A DNA stretch of 64,000 nucleotides, taken from the NCBI RefSeq assembly GCF_040024445.1, contig NZ_CP157276.1, positions 1,488,001 through 1,552,000 on the forward strand, read 5' to 3'. The stretch's first letter is position 1, and each line of letters starts with the position of its first letter. The notes beneath the pieces were generated by a model, which was not told where the DNA came from, did not search any database, and saw only the letters and a program-made list of their open reading frames with translations. The position numbers were made by a program, and so were the translations under genes. This DNA comes from Prescottella soli. Its GTDB lineage: Bacteria > Actinomycetota > Actinomycetes > Mycobacteriales > Mycobacteriaceae. Positions 45,138 to 56,028 of the stretch are shown one piece after another.

Positions 45138-46438
45138 GCCCGCGCCGACGCTCACTGTCTCTGCGTGCCCGCGTCGCCCTGGTGTCGGCGCTCGCCGCCA
45201 CCATCGTCATCGCCGCGATCGGATTCGCCTTCGCGGTGTTCCTGCGGGTCAACAGTTCCGAACAACTCGATCGCACCCTGGACTCGGTGTCGCTGACTGT
45301 GCCGTCCGAGTCGGCGGTCTCGGGATTCGGCACCGCGCCCACTTCGCCCCTCGTCGAGCGCGACCCGGCGGTCGTCTCGACCCCCGCCGCGGAAGTCACC
45401 GACGCTGTCCGCGCAACCACGATCGACGGCACCGCCGTGCGGGCAAAGGACGTCCCGATCAGCGGAGCCGTGGGCCAGGTGGTCGCCGTCTCGGTTCCCG
45501 AGGACGCGCTCAGCCGCGCCATCCACGATCAACAGTGGCAGGTGGCCGGCGCCGCGATCGTCGCCATCGCGGTCGCGGCCGGGCTCGGCTGGCTGCTTGC
45601 CGGGCGGGCGGTACGACCCATGCAGCGGCTCGCCGCGGCCACCCACACGGTCGGCGACGAACTACCCACCGCCCTCCCCGACATTCGCGGGGTCCGCGAG
45701 GCGGAGGAACTCGCCGACGCCATCGGACACATGCTTACCCGAATCGGTAAGGCGCAGAGCCGAACACAGCAAGCGCTCGGTTCGGCACGGGACTTCGCTG
45801 CCGTCTCGGCACACGAGCTGCGCACCCCGCTCACCTCGATGCGCACCGACCTCGAGGTGCTCGCCACCATGCAGCTGTCCGACGAGCAGCGCGCCGAGAT
45901 CATCCGCGACGTGCTGGCCACCGAACGGCAGATCGAGACCACCCTGTCGGACCTGGAGAGCCTGGCCGTCGGCGAACTGTCCGACGCCGACGATCACGAG
46001 GATCTCGACCTGGTGGAACTGGTGGATCGATGCGTGCAGGAGTCGGCCCGGCGCCTGCCCGACGTCGCCGTCGAACTCTCCACCCCGCCGGCCCTACGGA
46101 TGCGAGGGCTCCCGTCGGGGCTTCGCTCGGTCCTCGAGAACGCGGTCACCAACGCCGTCCGGCACGGGCGCGCCGACCGGGTCCGGATCACCGTCACCGA
46201 CAACGGCGACCGTGGTGTCACGATCGCGGTCGACGACAACGGGATCGGTGTGCCCGAACACGAACGCGCGAGGTTGTTCGAGCGTTTCGCGCGGGGATCG
46301 TCCGCGCACCCGGACGGCTCCGGGCTCGGTCTCGCCCTGATCGCCCAGCAGGCGTCGCTGCACGGGGGCACCGCCGAACTGACCGACAGTCCGCTCGGCG
46401 GTGCACGCCTGCAGTTCGACCTGCCCGTGACCGTCTGA
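45134..46438 (+). CDS. prrB: Sensor histidine kinase, PrrB-like
   Basis: A 434-residue kinase. Membrane helices lie near residues 14-37 and 133-155, enclosing a sensor loop of about 95 residues. Then come HAMP, the H-box with His227 ([19 protein letters not shown]), the N-box ([15 protein letters not shown]) and G-boxes ([23 protein letters not shown]). It should phosphorylate the adjacent PrrA-like regulator. The sensor loop contains VVSTPAAE, shared with the secreted protein upstream. GTG 45134 overlaps the regulator stop. Confidence 0.9.
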   Translation: MSPRRRSLSLRARVALVSALAATIVIAAIGFAFAVFLRVNSSEQLDRTLDSVSLTVPSESAVSGFGTAPTSPLVERDPAVVSTPAAEVTDAVRATTIDGTAVRAKDVPISGAVGQVVAVSVPEDALSRAIHDQQWQVAGAAIVAIAVAAGLGWLLAGRAVRPMQRLAAATHTVGDELPTALPDIRGVREAEELADAIGHMLTRIGKAQSRTQQALGSARDFAAVSAHELRTPLTSMRTDLEVLATMQLSDEQRAEIIRDVLATERQIETTLSDLESLAVGELSDADDHEDLDLVELVDRCVQESARRLPDVAVELSTPPALRMRGLPSGLRSVLENAVTNAVRHGRADRVRITVTDNGDRGVTIAVDDNGIGVPEHERARLFERFARGSSAHPDGSGLGLALIAQQASLHGGTAELTDSPLGGARLQFDLPVTV

Positions 46439-46444
46439 GGGCGA

Positions 46445-47488
46445 CTACTCCGCGGGTGCGGCGGTGATCTCGGTGAACAGCGCCTCGATCGCCTCCGGGT
46501 CGATGTCGTCGACCGACGGCGGATTCCAGGAGGGGTTGCGGTCCTTGTCGACCAGGACTGCCCGCACGCCTTCGATGAAGTCGGCGTTGCGGGTCACCTC
46601 GGCGCCCAGCGCCAGTTCGAGGTCCAGGCACTGCTCGAGGGTCAGATCCGCGCCCCGACGCACCAGCTCCGCCGTGATCCACAGGCTGCTGGGGGCCAGT
46701 GAGGCCAGCTCCTCGCGGGTGGTCTTGGTCCACACGTCGTCGCCGGTCAGCCGGGCCACCATGTCGGCGAGGCTGCCCGAGCCGAAGACGCGGTCGATCT
46801 CGCCCTGCCGATCCGCCAGCTCCGACGCCGGCGCGTCCGTGGCGTGGCGCGCCAGGACACGATCGACCTCTCCGGCGTCACCGCCGCTGATGGCGCGAAT
46901 GTCACCAGCGAGCGCGTCGATCTTGTCGCTGGGCACGAAGTGCGTGGCCAATCCGACGGCGACGGCGTCCGCGCCGGATGCGCGGGCACCGGTCAGGCCC
47001 AGGTACATTCCCGTCGCTCCGGTCAGCCGGGGCAGGAAGTAGCTGGCACCGACGTCGGGGAAGAAGCCGATCGCGGTCTCGGGCATCGCGAGGCCGGCCT
47101 TCTCGGTCACCACGCGCACCGATCCGTGCACCGAGATGCCGAGCCCGCCACCCATCGCGTGGCCGTCGATCAGCGCGATGTACGGCTTGGGATAGTTCGC
47201 GATGAGCGCGTTGAGCTTGTACTCGGTGGAGAAGAACTTGTGGACCGCATTGTGGTCGCGGTCGAGTGAGGACTGGCGCACCGACTTGATGTCGCCGCCC
47301 GCACAAAATGCCCGGTCCGATGAGCTTGTCACCAGTACCGCCGTGATCGCGTCATCGTCGCGCCACTGCTCCAGCGCGGCATGCATATCGCGAATCATGC
47401 TGTTGTCCAAGGCGTTGAGCGCCCTGGGCCGATCGAGCACGATCTCCGCGACACTGCCGTGCACGCGGGTCTGGATGAACGACGTCAT
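46445..47488 (-). CDS. Enoyl-CoA hydratase/isomerase, 3-hydroxyisobutyryl-CoA hydrolase type
   Basis: A 347-residue crotonase-fold enzyme. The oxyanion-hole segment AFCAGGDIKSVRQSS and the hydrolase signature AMPETAIGFFPDVGASYFLP identify the HIBCH-like branch, which hydrolyses 3-hydroxyisobutyryl-CoA in valine breakdown. Length agrees with EchA9-type mycobacterial proteins. ATG 47488 has GGAGAGG upstream. It converges with the prrB-like gene (6 bases apart) and is followed upstream by a PdxH-like gene on the same strand. True substrate is untested. Confidence 0.88.
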   Translation of the reverse strand: MTSFIQTRVHGSVAEIVLDRPRALNALDNSMIRDMHAALEQWRDDDAITAVLVTSSSDRAFCAGGDIKSVRQSSLDRDHNAVHKFFSTEYKLNALIANYPKPYIALIDGHAMGGGLGISVHGSVRVVTEKAGLAMPETAIGFFPDVGASYFLPRLTGATGMYLGLTGARASGADAVAVGLATHFVPSDKIDALAGDIRAISGGDAGEVDRVLARHATDAPASELADRQGEIDRVFGSGSLADMVARLTGDDVWTKTTREELASLAPSSLWITAELVRRGADLTLEQCLDLELALGAEVTRNADFIEGVRAVLVDKDRNPSWNPPSVDDIDPEAIEALFTEITAAPAE

Positions 47489-47514
47489 CGTGCCTACCTC
47501 TCCTGTCGAACGAT

Positions 47515-48216
47515 TCACGGCCACAACGCGTCGGTATGCCATCCGGCAGCCCCACCCGGGGTGCGCCGGTAGCGGACACGCAGGTGCCGTCGGCCCGGAT
47601 CTGCGTGCCAGAACTCGACTGTCGCCGGAACCAGACACCAAGCCTGCCAGGTTTCCGAAACGAGCATTCGGTCGGCCTCCAGATCGGCCGCCGCGGCCCG
47701 GACCGCGGCGTCGTATTCGGCTACGTCCATGAGGATCTCGCTCTGCCGACTCGCCGCCGCCACCGCCCGCGCCGTCTCCGACCGCTCCCGGAAGTCACGC
47801 GCGCTCACCTCGAGGTCGCCGGCTTCGACCCCGCCGCGCACCCGCACCTGACGGCCCTGCTCCCGCCAGTAGAAGGTCAGCGCCGCCGCCGGACGGGCGT
47901 CCAGCTGACGCGCCTTGGGTGAACGCAGGTCACTCGAGAACCACCAGCCGCGCGCCGTGACGTCCTTGAGCAGCAGCGTGCGGGCGTCGGGGAAACCCGA
48001 CGCATCCACCGTCGACAGCGTCGCGACGTGCGGTTCCACCACCCCGGCCGCAGCCGCCTCGCCGAGCCACGACAGGAACAGTTCGACGGGGTCGGCCGGC
48101 AGGCCCGGGTCTGCGGGCATCGGCAGTCCGCTGCTCGGCGGCGACGCCTGGGAACCGGGGAAGGCACGAATCCAGCTGCGGGTGTCGCGGAACGACGCGC
48201 GGGGCGGAACGGTCAC
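47515..48216 (-). CDS. Pyridoxamine 5-phosphate oxidase (PdxH)-like flavoprotein
   Basis: A 233-residue split-barrel FMN protein. The FMN-binding block FPDARTLLLKDVTARGWWFS and the segment AAASRQSEIL are those of PdxH. The C-terminus reads RRTPGGAAGWHTDALWP where PdxH normally has WKIDRLAP-type residues, so the substrate-contacting Arg is changed. It may be a PdxH paralogue with another substrate. Start GTG 48216 has no strong ribosome box. It precedes the hydrolase gene by 26 bases and may be cotranscribed. Confidence 0.75.
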   Translation of the reverse strand: MTVPPRASFRDTRSWIRAFPGSQASPPSSGLPMPADPGLPADPVELFLSWLGEAAAAGVVEPHVATLSTVDASGFPDARTLLLKDVTARGWWFSSDLRSPKARQLDARPAAALTFYWREQGRQVRVRGGVEAGDLEVSARDFRERSETARAVAAASRQSEILMDVAEYDAAVRAAAADLEADRMLVSETWQAWCLVPATVEFWHADPGRRHLRVRYRRTPGGAAGWHTDALWP

Positions 48217-48225
48217 CGACCGACC

Positions 48226-48636
48226 CTATCGGCCGGCGGCACCCTTCGCCGGTCCCGACAGCATCCAGCGGTGTCCGAACGGGTCGATCAGCGTCGCGTT
48301 GCGTCGGCCGTCGTTCTCCGAGATCCACCGCTCGACGGTGCCCCCGGCATCGTGTGCCCGCGCGAGCACCGCGTCGGTGTCATCGACCGGCAGCATCAAG
48401 CTCACCGATGTCGCACCCGACTCGGGTGCCGTCAGGCCCATCTCCGGGAATTCCTCGGCCAGGTAGACCATCCCGGTCTGCAGACGCAGCTCGGCATGGC
48501 CGATACGGCCGTCGTCCATCACGATCGGCTCCCCGACCAGTTCGGCCCCGAACGCCTTCCGATACCACTCCAGCGCCTCCCGCGCCCCGCGGACCGTCAG
48601 ATACGGCAGGGCGCCGGCCGGAGGGAAATCCGTCAC
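48226..48636 (-). CDS. VOC/glyoxalase superfamily protein (PhnB-like)
   Basis: A 136-residue protein with two beta-alpha-beta-beta-beta modules: PYLTVRGAREALEWYRKAFG at the start and ARAHDAGGTVERW...DPFGHRWMLSG at the end, typical of PhnB/YdcA-like VOC proteins. No specific metal set can be called. GTG 48636 overlaps the SnoaL-like stop (GTGA), so the two are coupled. The much longer open frame to 49143 covers the neighbour in another phase. Confidence 0.85.
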   Translation of the reverse strand: MTDFPPAGALPYLTVRGAREALEWYRKAFGAELVGEPIVMDDGRIGHAELRLQTGMVYLAEEFPEMGLTAPESGATSVSLMLPVDDTDAVLARAHDAGGTVERWISENDGRRNATLIDPFGHRWMLSGPAKGAAGR

Positions 48637-49127
48637 GGAGCCACCCCGGGCACCCCCGACTGCGGCGACCCGATCAACGCCCACCGGTTCGACGTGAGGC
48701 GGAAGCTCGGCATGTCGGCCAGCGAGTACACCGACTCGTAGGTGCGCTCGTACGCGGTGTGCGCGATCCTCCACCGTCCGGTCGCGTCCTTCGCGTAACG
48801 GTCCTGATAGAACGCGGCGCCGTGCATCAGCATCTGGTCGCCGGGCACCACGACCGTGTCGGACAGGTACCAGATACCCGTCGCGGTGTCGCCGTGCACG
48901 TCGATCTCGGGGTGGCCGCAGTGGTGTTCGGTGATCACGTGCGGACCGAGCGTGTCCTGCAGGAACGACACGAAGGCGTCCCGCGAGTCGAACCGCAGAT
49001 GCTCGGCGTAGGTGGCCGTCACGTCGGGCAGCATGGTGTCCGCGAAATCCGCCCAGGACTTGGTGTCGAGGGCGCGCACGTACCGGTACTTGAGCCGACT
49101 GATCTCGGCTATCGCCTCCAGATCCAC
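48633..49127 (-). CDS. SnoaL/NTF2-like protein
   Basis: A 164-residue NTF2-fold protein. AIAEISRLKYRYVRALDTKS, TATYAEHLRFDSRDAFVSFL, HHCGHPEIDVHGDTATGIWY and YQDRYAKDATGRWRIAHTAY follow the polyketide-cyclase/scytalone-dehydratase-like pattern, with Asp/His pairs in the pocket. Substrate is unknown. I chose GTG 49127 because GGAGGG lies 8 bases upstream. It precedes and overlaps the VOC gene. Confidence 0.82.
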   Translation of the reverse strand: MDLEAIAEISRLKYRYVRALDTKSWADFADTMLPDVTATYAEHLRFDSRDAFVSFLQDTLGPHVITEHHCGHPEIDVHGDTATGIWYLSDTVVVPGDQMLMHGAAFYQDRYAKDATGRWRIAHTAYERTYESVYSLADMPSFRLTSNRWALIGSPQSGVPGVAP

Positions 49128-49250
49128 GATGCCCGCCCTCCACCCCGCGCGTACGGTACTAGTGCAGGCTATCCGCCATCGTGGGCATCTGGGGCCGGTA
49201 GCGGCATTATCGTTGCACACGAAGACGAACGGGACGATTCGCCGGCCACG

Positions 49251-51040
<1,790 letters not shown>

Positions 51041-51041
<1 letters not shown>

Positions 51042-51988
51042 CAGTGGCTGCCTTCCGGCTCGGGGTCGATCACGCGTGCGCCGGGCACCGGCCCGCTCGC
51101 GACACGTACGGTGCGGCACACTCCCGCACCCGAGAGTTCCGCGCCCACCGCGACGGCGGAGTCGGCGTCCGCGCACAGGAACGCACACGTCGGCCCCGAG
51201 CCGGACACGATGCCGGCGAGCGCGCCGGCGGTCACCCCGGCCCGGAGCGTGCGCCGCAGTTCCGGTGCCAGCGACAGCGCCGCCGCCTGCAGGTCGTTGC
51301 CGAGCAGTGGCGCCAACGCGTCGGCGTCGCCGGACGCGAGGGCGTGCATGAGATCGGACGCGTCACCGACCCGCGGCGGGTTGCCCTCGGCACGGAGCCG
51401 ATCCAGCTCACGGAACACCGTCGGCGTCGACAGCCCGCCCTTCGCGAGTGCGAGCACCCAGTGGAACGTGTTGCGGGACAGGACGGGCAGCAGCTTCTCG
51501 CCGCGCCCGGTGCCGAATGCGGTACCGCCGTGGAGACTGAACGGGACGTCGCTGCCGAGCCGCGCCGCGAACTCGTCGAGGGCGTCGCGGTCCAGGCCCA
51601 GTCGCCACAAGTCGTTGAGGGCCACCAGCGCGGCCGCGGCGTCGGCGCTGCCGCCGGCCATGCCGCCCGCGACCGGGATGCCCTTGACGATCGAGATCTC
51701 GACGTCGGGGGCGATGCCCGCCTCGGCCGCGAGCATCTCGGCGGCCTTCCAGACCAGGTTGGTGGCGTCCGTGGGCACCGAGGCGGCACCCTCACCCCGG
51801 ACCCGCACCGCGAGGCTCTCGGCGTGGACGACGGACACGTCGTCGGTGAGCGAGAGCGCCTGGAACACGGTCCTCAGCTCGTGGTAGCCGTCCTCTCGGA
51901 GGTCACCGACCGCGAGATGCAGGTTGACCTTGGAGGGAGCCCGGACCGTGACGGGGCGCGGAACGACGGAAAGCACAAGTTCCAACAA
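51041..51988 (-). CDS. ispE: 4-diphosphocytidyl-2-C-methyl-D-erythritol kinase
   Basis: A 315-residue GHMP kinase of the MEP isoprenoid pathway. Signatures are [16 protein letters not shown], the ATP loop [20 protein letters not shown] and [10 protein letters not shown] near the C-terminus. The protein aligns closely by eye with mycobacterial IspE. The start is TTG 51988 with GGAG 6 bases upstream; GTG 51976 is an alternative four codons in. It precedes the ABC-F gene. In mycobacteria ksgA lies directly upstream; here about 11 kb intervene. Confidence 0.95.
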
Positions 51989-52049
51989 TAGGCGCTCCGC
52001 CCGAGGCGACGAAAACGCACCTCAGGCGGCACTTGGCCCGGTCGAGCCA

Positions 52050-52793
52050 CTACCGCACGGACCGGACCCCGACACCCAGTCCCACCACGGCGACGGTGAC
52101 CGCAGCGATCACACCCGACAGGACCGCTCCGGATGCGAGTTCGCCCGCGAACAGGGCCCGTTCGGCCTCGACCACGTAGCCCAGCGGGTTGGCCGCGACG
52201 AGTGCCCGCATCCACCGCGGGGCGTCGTCGAGCGGGAGCATCGTGCCCGACAGGATCAGCATCGGGAACATCAAGGTCTGCTGCACCACCCAGAACATCC
52301 AGTCCTGCTCACGGACGGCCAACGCGAGCGCGTACGACAGCGCGCCGAGGCCCACCCCGAACACGCCGAGCAGCGCGATGCCGACGACCGCGCCGAGCGG
52401 ATCGACGTCCAGGCCGAGCGGCAGGGCCACCAGGATGATCAGAACCGCCTGCGCGGCAAGGGGAACCATCTCCTTCGCGGCCCGCCCGATCAGCAGCGAC
52501 GAGCGGTGCAGAGGTGTCACGAGCATCCGCTCGTGCGAGCCCTGCTGCATCTCCATCAGGAGGTTCGAGCCCGTCATCGACGTGCCGAAGATCGCGATCA
52601 TCACCAGCACGCCGGGGATAAACCAGTTCCACACGCCCTCCCCCATCCCCGGGACGCTCTTCAGCAGCGGGCCGAACAGGGCGAGCAGGATCAGCGGCTG
52701 GGCGAGGCTGAACACGACGCTCACCGGGTCGCGAAGGGTGGGTCGCAGTTCGCGGGCCATGACGATCCCGCTGTCGCGCACTATGCCGGTCAT
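52050..52793 (-). CDS. ABC-2 type permease, DrrB-like
   Basis: A 247-residue membrane protein with six helices and the ABC-2 layout: an N-terminal cytoplasmic helix (ARELRPTLRDPVSVVFSLAQ), QGSHERMLVTPLHRSSLLIG between helices 2 and 3, and a C-terminal helix after ANPLGYVVEAERALFAG. With the ATPase 53 bases upstream it forms a DrrAB-type exporter of unknown substrate. ATG 52793 is the first start after the linker. Confidence 0.9.
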   Translation of the reverse strand: MTGIVRDSGIVMARELRPTLRDPVSVVFSLAQPLILLALFGPLLKSVPGMGEGVWNWFIPGVLVMIAIFGTSMTGSNLLMEMQQGSHERMLVTPLHRSSLLIGRAAKEMVPLAAQAVLIILVALPLGLDVDPLGAVVGIALLGVFGVGLGALSYALALAVREQDWMFWVVQQTLMFPMLILSGTMLPLDDAPRWMRALVAANPLGYVVEAERALFAGELASGAVLSGVIAAVTVAVVGLGVGVRSVR

Positions 52794-52846
52794 GTGAAGT
52801 CTCCTTGGTCTGGTCTGGATATCGGATCGAGTCGAGCCGGTCGGGC

Positions 52847-53815
52847 TCACGCCGCGGCGGTCTCGCGCAGGCTGCGGCCGGTCAGGCCGAGGAAGACGTC
52901 GTCGAGCGTCGGCCGGGCGATATCGGCGGTCGCGACGCGGAGACCGGACCCCTCGGCCGCGCGGAGAAGCCCCGGCAGCGCGGCGTCGCCCTCGCTCGTG
53001 CGGACCCGGATCACGGCACCGGTCATCGTGACGTCGCGAACCGTCACGAGCGATGCCGCGAGGTCGGCGGCCCGGGCCGCGGCGACGGGATCGTCGAACC
53101 CGATCGTCAGCAGGTCCCCGGCCAGTTCCGACTTGAGCGCGGACGCGGTGTCGTCGGCGATCACCGTGCCGCGGTCGATGACGATCACCCGCTCGGCCAT
53201 CGCGTCGGCCTCTTCGAGGTAGTGCGTGGTGAGCACGATCGTCGTGCCCATCTGCGCGCGCAGCCGCAGGATGTGCTCCCACAGGTTGGCTCGGCTCTGC
53301 GGGTCCATGCCGGTGGTCGGTTCGTCGAGGAACAGCAGCGGCGGCCGGTGGACCAGCCCGAGCGCGATGTCGAGACGTCGGCGCTGGCCACCCGAGAGGG
53401 TGCTCACCTTGCGTGTCGCCAGGTCGGCGAGATCGAGGGCGTCGAGCAGTTCATCCACCCTCGCTGCGGAGGCCGCCTTGGCCATGTCGTAGCAGAGGCC
53501 CTGCGTCACCAACTCGTCCCGGACCCGCTGATTGTGCCCGGCCCCGCTGCCCTGCCCCACGTAGCCGATCCGGCGCCGCACCTCGTCACGATCGGTGGTG
53601 ACGTCGAATCCCGCGACGCTCGCCTGACCCGACGTGGGCGCCAGCAGGGTGGTGAGCATCCGCAGGGTCGTCGACTTGCCCGCGCCGTTGGGGCCGAGCA
53701 GCGCCACCAGCTCGCCCTCCGCGACCTCGAGATCGACGTCCACGACCGCGTCGACCGTGTTCTTGCCCTGTTTGAACCGCTTGGTCAACCCCTCCGTGTG
53801 AATCATCGCGCGCAT
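52847..53815 (-). CDS. ABC transporter ATPase, DrrA-like
   Basis: A 322-residue ATPase: Walker A LLGPNGAGKSTTLRML, signature VSTLSGGQRRRLDIALGLVH, Walker B LLFLDEPTTGMDPQSRANLW, H-loop LTTHYLEEADAMAERV, then the DrrA-type C-terminal domain. ATG 53815 has AAAGG upstream (9 bases). It pairs with the ABC-2 permease and diverges from a WYL regulator 99 bases away, a common arrangement for drug or lipid exporters under local control. Confidence 0.92.
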   Translation of the reverse strand: MRAMIHTEGLTKRFKQGKNTVDAVVDVDLEVAEGELVALLGPNGAGKSTTLRMLTTLLAPTSGQASVAGFDVTTDRDEVRRRIGYVGQGSGAGHNQRVRDELVTQGLCYDMAKAASAARVDELLDALDLADLATRKVSTLSGGQRRRLDIALGLVHRPPLLFLDEPTTGMDPQSRANLWEHILRLRAQMGTTIVLTTHYLEEADAMAERVIVIDRGTVIADDTASALKSELAGDLLTIGFDDPVAAARAADLAASLVTVRDVTMTGAVIRVRTSEGDAALPGLLRAAEGSGLRVATADIARPTLDDVFLGLTGRSLRETAAA

Positions 53816-53914
53816 CGTCCGTGCCTTTCGTTCGGCGGTTCCGTCCCTGTCGCCACGAAAGCTACGAGCGATTGCGGACACCTACCGTCCTCGATCGGTG
53901 GAATGCTCGGACCC

Positions 53915-54883
53915 ATGCGGGAAACATCGGCACGACTGCTGCGGCTGCTGTCCCTACTCCAGACCCGACGGGACTGGTCCGGCACGGAACTGGCCGACCG
54001 CCTGGACGTCACCCCGCGCACGGTGCGGCGCGACGTCGACAAGCTGCGTGGCCTGGGCTACCCCGTCGACGCGACCGTCGGCGTCGGGGGCGGTTACCGA
54101 CTCGGCGCCGGCGCGGAGATGCCCCCGCTGCTGCTCGACGACGACGAGGTCCTCGCCGTCGCGCTGGGACTGCAGTCCGGTGCCACCGGAGCCGTCGTCG
54201 GGATCGGCGAGTCGTCGGTGCGCGCCCTCACCAAGCTGCGGCAGGTGATGCCGTCGCGGCTGCGACACCGACTCGAGGCCCTGCAGGTGGACGTCGTGCA
54301 GCGCGAACCGGCACCGAGCGCCGTCGATGCCGCGGTGCTGTCCGCGATCGCGTCGGTGTGTCACAACCACGAACGCCTCCGCTTCGACTACCGCACGCAC
54401 GACGGCAGCGAGAGCAGACGGGAGGTGGAGCCCTATCGGCTGGTCCGATCCGGGTCGCGCTGGTACCTCGTCGCGTGGGACACGATGCGCGACGACTGGC
54501 GATCCTTCCGCGTCGACCGCATGGACCCCAAGATCCCCGCCGGTCCGCGGTTCACGCCGCGCGAACTGCCGCCCGGCGGCGCGGCCGAGTTCGTGGCACG
54601 TGGGGTCGACCGCGCGGTGACCCGGGTGCGGGCGCGGGTGCTGCTCCACGCCCCGATCGACGAGATCGCGCCGATGGTCGACGCCGCGTGGGGCACGCTC
54701 GAAGACGCACCCGACGATCGGTGTGTGGTCGCGCTCGGGGGCGATTCACCGCGGTCGATCGCGCGGTGGCTCAGCGCATTCGACGTCGACTTCACCGTGC
54801 TCGACCCACCCGAACTGCGCGACGAGTGCAGACTGGCCGCGGAGCGCCACGCGGTGGCGGCCCGCCGCTACGGCGACGCCTGA
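53915..54883 (+). CDS. WYL-domain transcriptional regulator (DeoR-type HTH)
   Basis: A 322-residue regulator. The HTH is LLRLLSLLQTRRDWSGTELA...VTPRTVRRDVDKLRGLGYPV. Then comes GGGYRLGAGAEMPPLLLDDDE and the WYL core YRLVRSGSRWYLVAWD, whose ligand is usually nucleic-acid or small-molecule based. The start at ATG 53915 is slightly favoured over ATG 53903. It diverges from the DrrAB-like genes and probably controls them. Its end overlaps the convergent SnoaL-like gene by 16 bases. Confidence 0.9.
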   Translation: MRETSARLLRLLSLLQTRRDWSGTELADRLDVTPRTVRRDVDKLRGLGYPVDATVGVGGGYRLGAGAEMPPLLLDDDEVLAVALGLQSGATGAVVGIGESSVRALTKLRQVMPSRLRHRLEALQVDVVQREPAPSAVDAAVLSAIASVCHNHERLRFDYRTHDGSESRREVEPYRLVRSGSRWYLVAWDTMRDDWRSFRVDRMDPKIPAGPRFTPRELPPGGAAEFVARGVDRAVTRVRARVLLHAPIDEIAPMVDAAWGTLEDAPDDRCVVALGGDSPRSIARWLSAFDVDFTVLDPPELRDECRLAAERHAVAARRYGDA

Positions 54884-55338
54884 CCGGGAACGTCCATCCA
54901 GGTACCGCCGACGTCGTTGCGGATCCACTCGACCTCGATCCGCCGGTCCGCGATCGCCCACCGCCCGTCGCGGCGTTCGAACCGGTCGAGGTAACGCAGC
55001 CAGACGATGAGGAAGTTCCGGGTGGGATTGCCGGCGTCCGCGGCGCTGGTGTGCTGCGCCATCGCGTAGATCTCGGTCTCGGCACTGTCACCGGCGAGTT
55101 CGATCAGCTGATTCCCCGCGAAGTGGAAGGTGCGATCGAAGAGCCCGAAGCCGGCCGGGTCGGCCAGGAACTCCATGAAGTCGTCGATCGCGCCCTGGTA
55201 GAAGGGCGCGTAGTCGTTGTGCGCGTCGTCGAAGAAGCACCCCCGCACGAGCGCCCAGTCCCGGCGGTCGACGCCCCGGAAATAGCGGTGCAGCACGTCG
55301 CCGATCTCGGCGCGGTCACTCAACTCCTCGGGCGTCAC
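54868..55338 (-). CDS. SnoaL/NTF2-like protein
   Basis: A 156-residue NTF2-fold protein. EELSDRAEIGDVLHRYFRGV, DWALVRGCFFDDAHNDYAPF and WLRYLDRFERRDGRWAIADR define the SnoaL-like family, used by dehydratases, isomerases and dioxygenase subunits. GTG 55338 has GGAGGG 7 bases upstream. It is not close in sequence to the other SnoaL-like gene at 48633. Function unknown. Confidence 0.82.
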   Translation of the reverse strand: MTPEELSDRAEIGDVLHRYFRGVDRRDWALVRGCFFDDAHNDYAPFYQGAIDDFMEFLADPAGFGLFDRTFHFAGNQLIELAGDSAETEIYAMAQHTSAADAGNPTRNFLIVWLRYLDRFERRDGRWAIADRRIEVEWIRNDVGGTWMDVPGQASP

Positions 55339-55422
55339 GTCGGCCCCCTCCGTCTCGTCGGCTCGGTTGCCGAACCCTAGCGCCGAACCCGGTGCCGGTG
55401 CGACGAATCGGGCCGGAGACAC

Positions 55423-55461
55423 GACACGGGCCCCACTCCGGGAAGGAGTGGGGCCCGTGTC
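55423..55461. terminator. Long perfect hairpin downstream of the cold-shock gene
   Basis: A 17-bp perfect stem (55423-55439 with 55445-55461) and a 5-base loop lie 41 bases after the csp stop on the minus strand. No T-tract is present, but the stem strength makes it the likely csp terminator. It sits between that gene and the next minus-strand gene. Confidence 0.85.
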
Positions 55462-55501
55462 TCGTCATGCGCCCGGCTCAGCCGGGCAGATCCGAGTCAG
55501 C

Positions 55502-55705
55502 TCAGACAGCGGTGACGTCGGTGGCCTGCGGGCCCTTGTTGCCCTGGCCGATCTCGAAACGCACGCGCTGGTTCTCTTCCAGGGTGCGGAAGCCGTTGGT
55601 CTGAATGGCCGAGTAGTGGACGAAGACGTCGGCGGAGCCGTCGTCGGGCGCGATGAAGCCGAAGCCCTTTTCAGCGTTGAACCACTTCACGGTGCCTTCT
55701 GCCAT
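55502..55705 (-). CDS. Cold-shock domain protein CspA family
   Basis: A 67-residue single-stranded nucleic-acid-binding protein. It shows RNP1 [10 protein letters not shown] and RNP2 VFVHYSAIQ, with the start [18 protein letters not shown]. The length is standard. GGAG precedes ATG 55705 by about 11 bases. It acts as an RNA chaperone; cold induction is family knowledge, not shown here. Transcription starts upstream in the 323-base gap and ends at the strong hairpin. Confidence 0.96.
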   Translation of the reverse strand: MAEGTVKWFNAEKGFGFIAPDDGSADVFVHYSAIQTNGFRTLEENQRVRFEIGQGNKGPQATDVTAV

Positions 55706-55955
55706 GTTTCTTTTCTCTCCTCTTACACAGTGCAAACTCGGGAAACTCCAGGTCAGGGGTTCCCGGGCCGGTGTTACTCGGCGGCTACGTCGCTCTCAGG
55801 AGAGACCTCGTCCGCCCGCAACTTCAGGATTTGCGAGCGTGGACTAACACAAACACAAAAACTACGACCGAGATCAGTCAACCACAACCAGCGCCGATAC
55901 GCACCGGTCCGGCCCAGACGTGTCGCACGTCTCGAAATCGACCCCTTGCGCCCAA

Positions 55956-55970
55956 TACCCCCTGGGGGTA
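55956..55970. promoter_or_regulatory. CsoR-like copper operator, site 1
   Basis: TACCCCCTGGGGGTA is a 15-bp perfect palindrome around a central T, close to the TACCCC...GGGGTA type bound by CsoR repressors. It lies 59 bases before copZ. Derepression by Cu(I) is inferred. Confidence 0.75.
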
Positions 55971-55989
55971 CCTTCCTAATTGTTCGCCA

Positions 55990-56004
55990 TACCCACACGG
56001 GGTA
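55990..56004. promoter_or_regulatory. CsoR-like copper operator, site 2
   Basis: TACCCACACGGGGTA has the same TACCC/GGGTA half-sites with a less symmetric centre. It starts 34 bases after site 1, near three helical turns, so two repressor tetramers could bind the same face. Confidence 0.6.
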
Positions 56005-56028
56005 GTGGTACAGCAGAGGGAGATCGAC

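Larger units (their letters stand above)
55706..56028. other. Divergent gap: csp leader plus copper operator region
   Basis: This 323-base gap lies between csp (minus) and copZ (plus). The left part should hold the csp promoter and a leader that could be long, as for cold-shock genes, though I cannot place the start. The right part has two copper-repressor-like palindromes (55956-55970 and 55990-56004). The stretch 55845-55875 is AT-rich for this genome. Open frames across it have no domain and are rejected. Confidence 0.6.
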
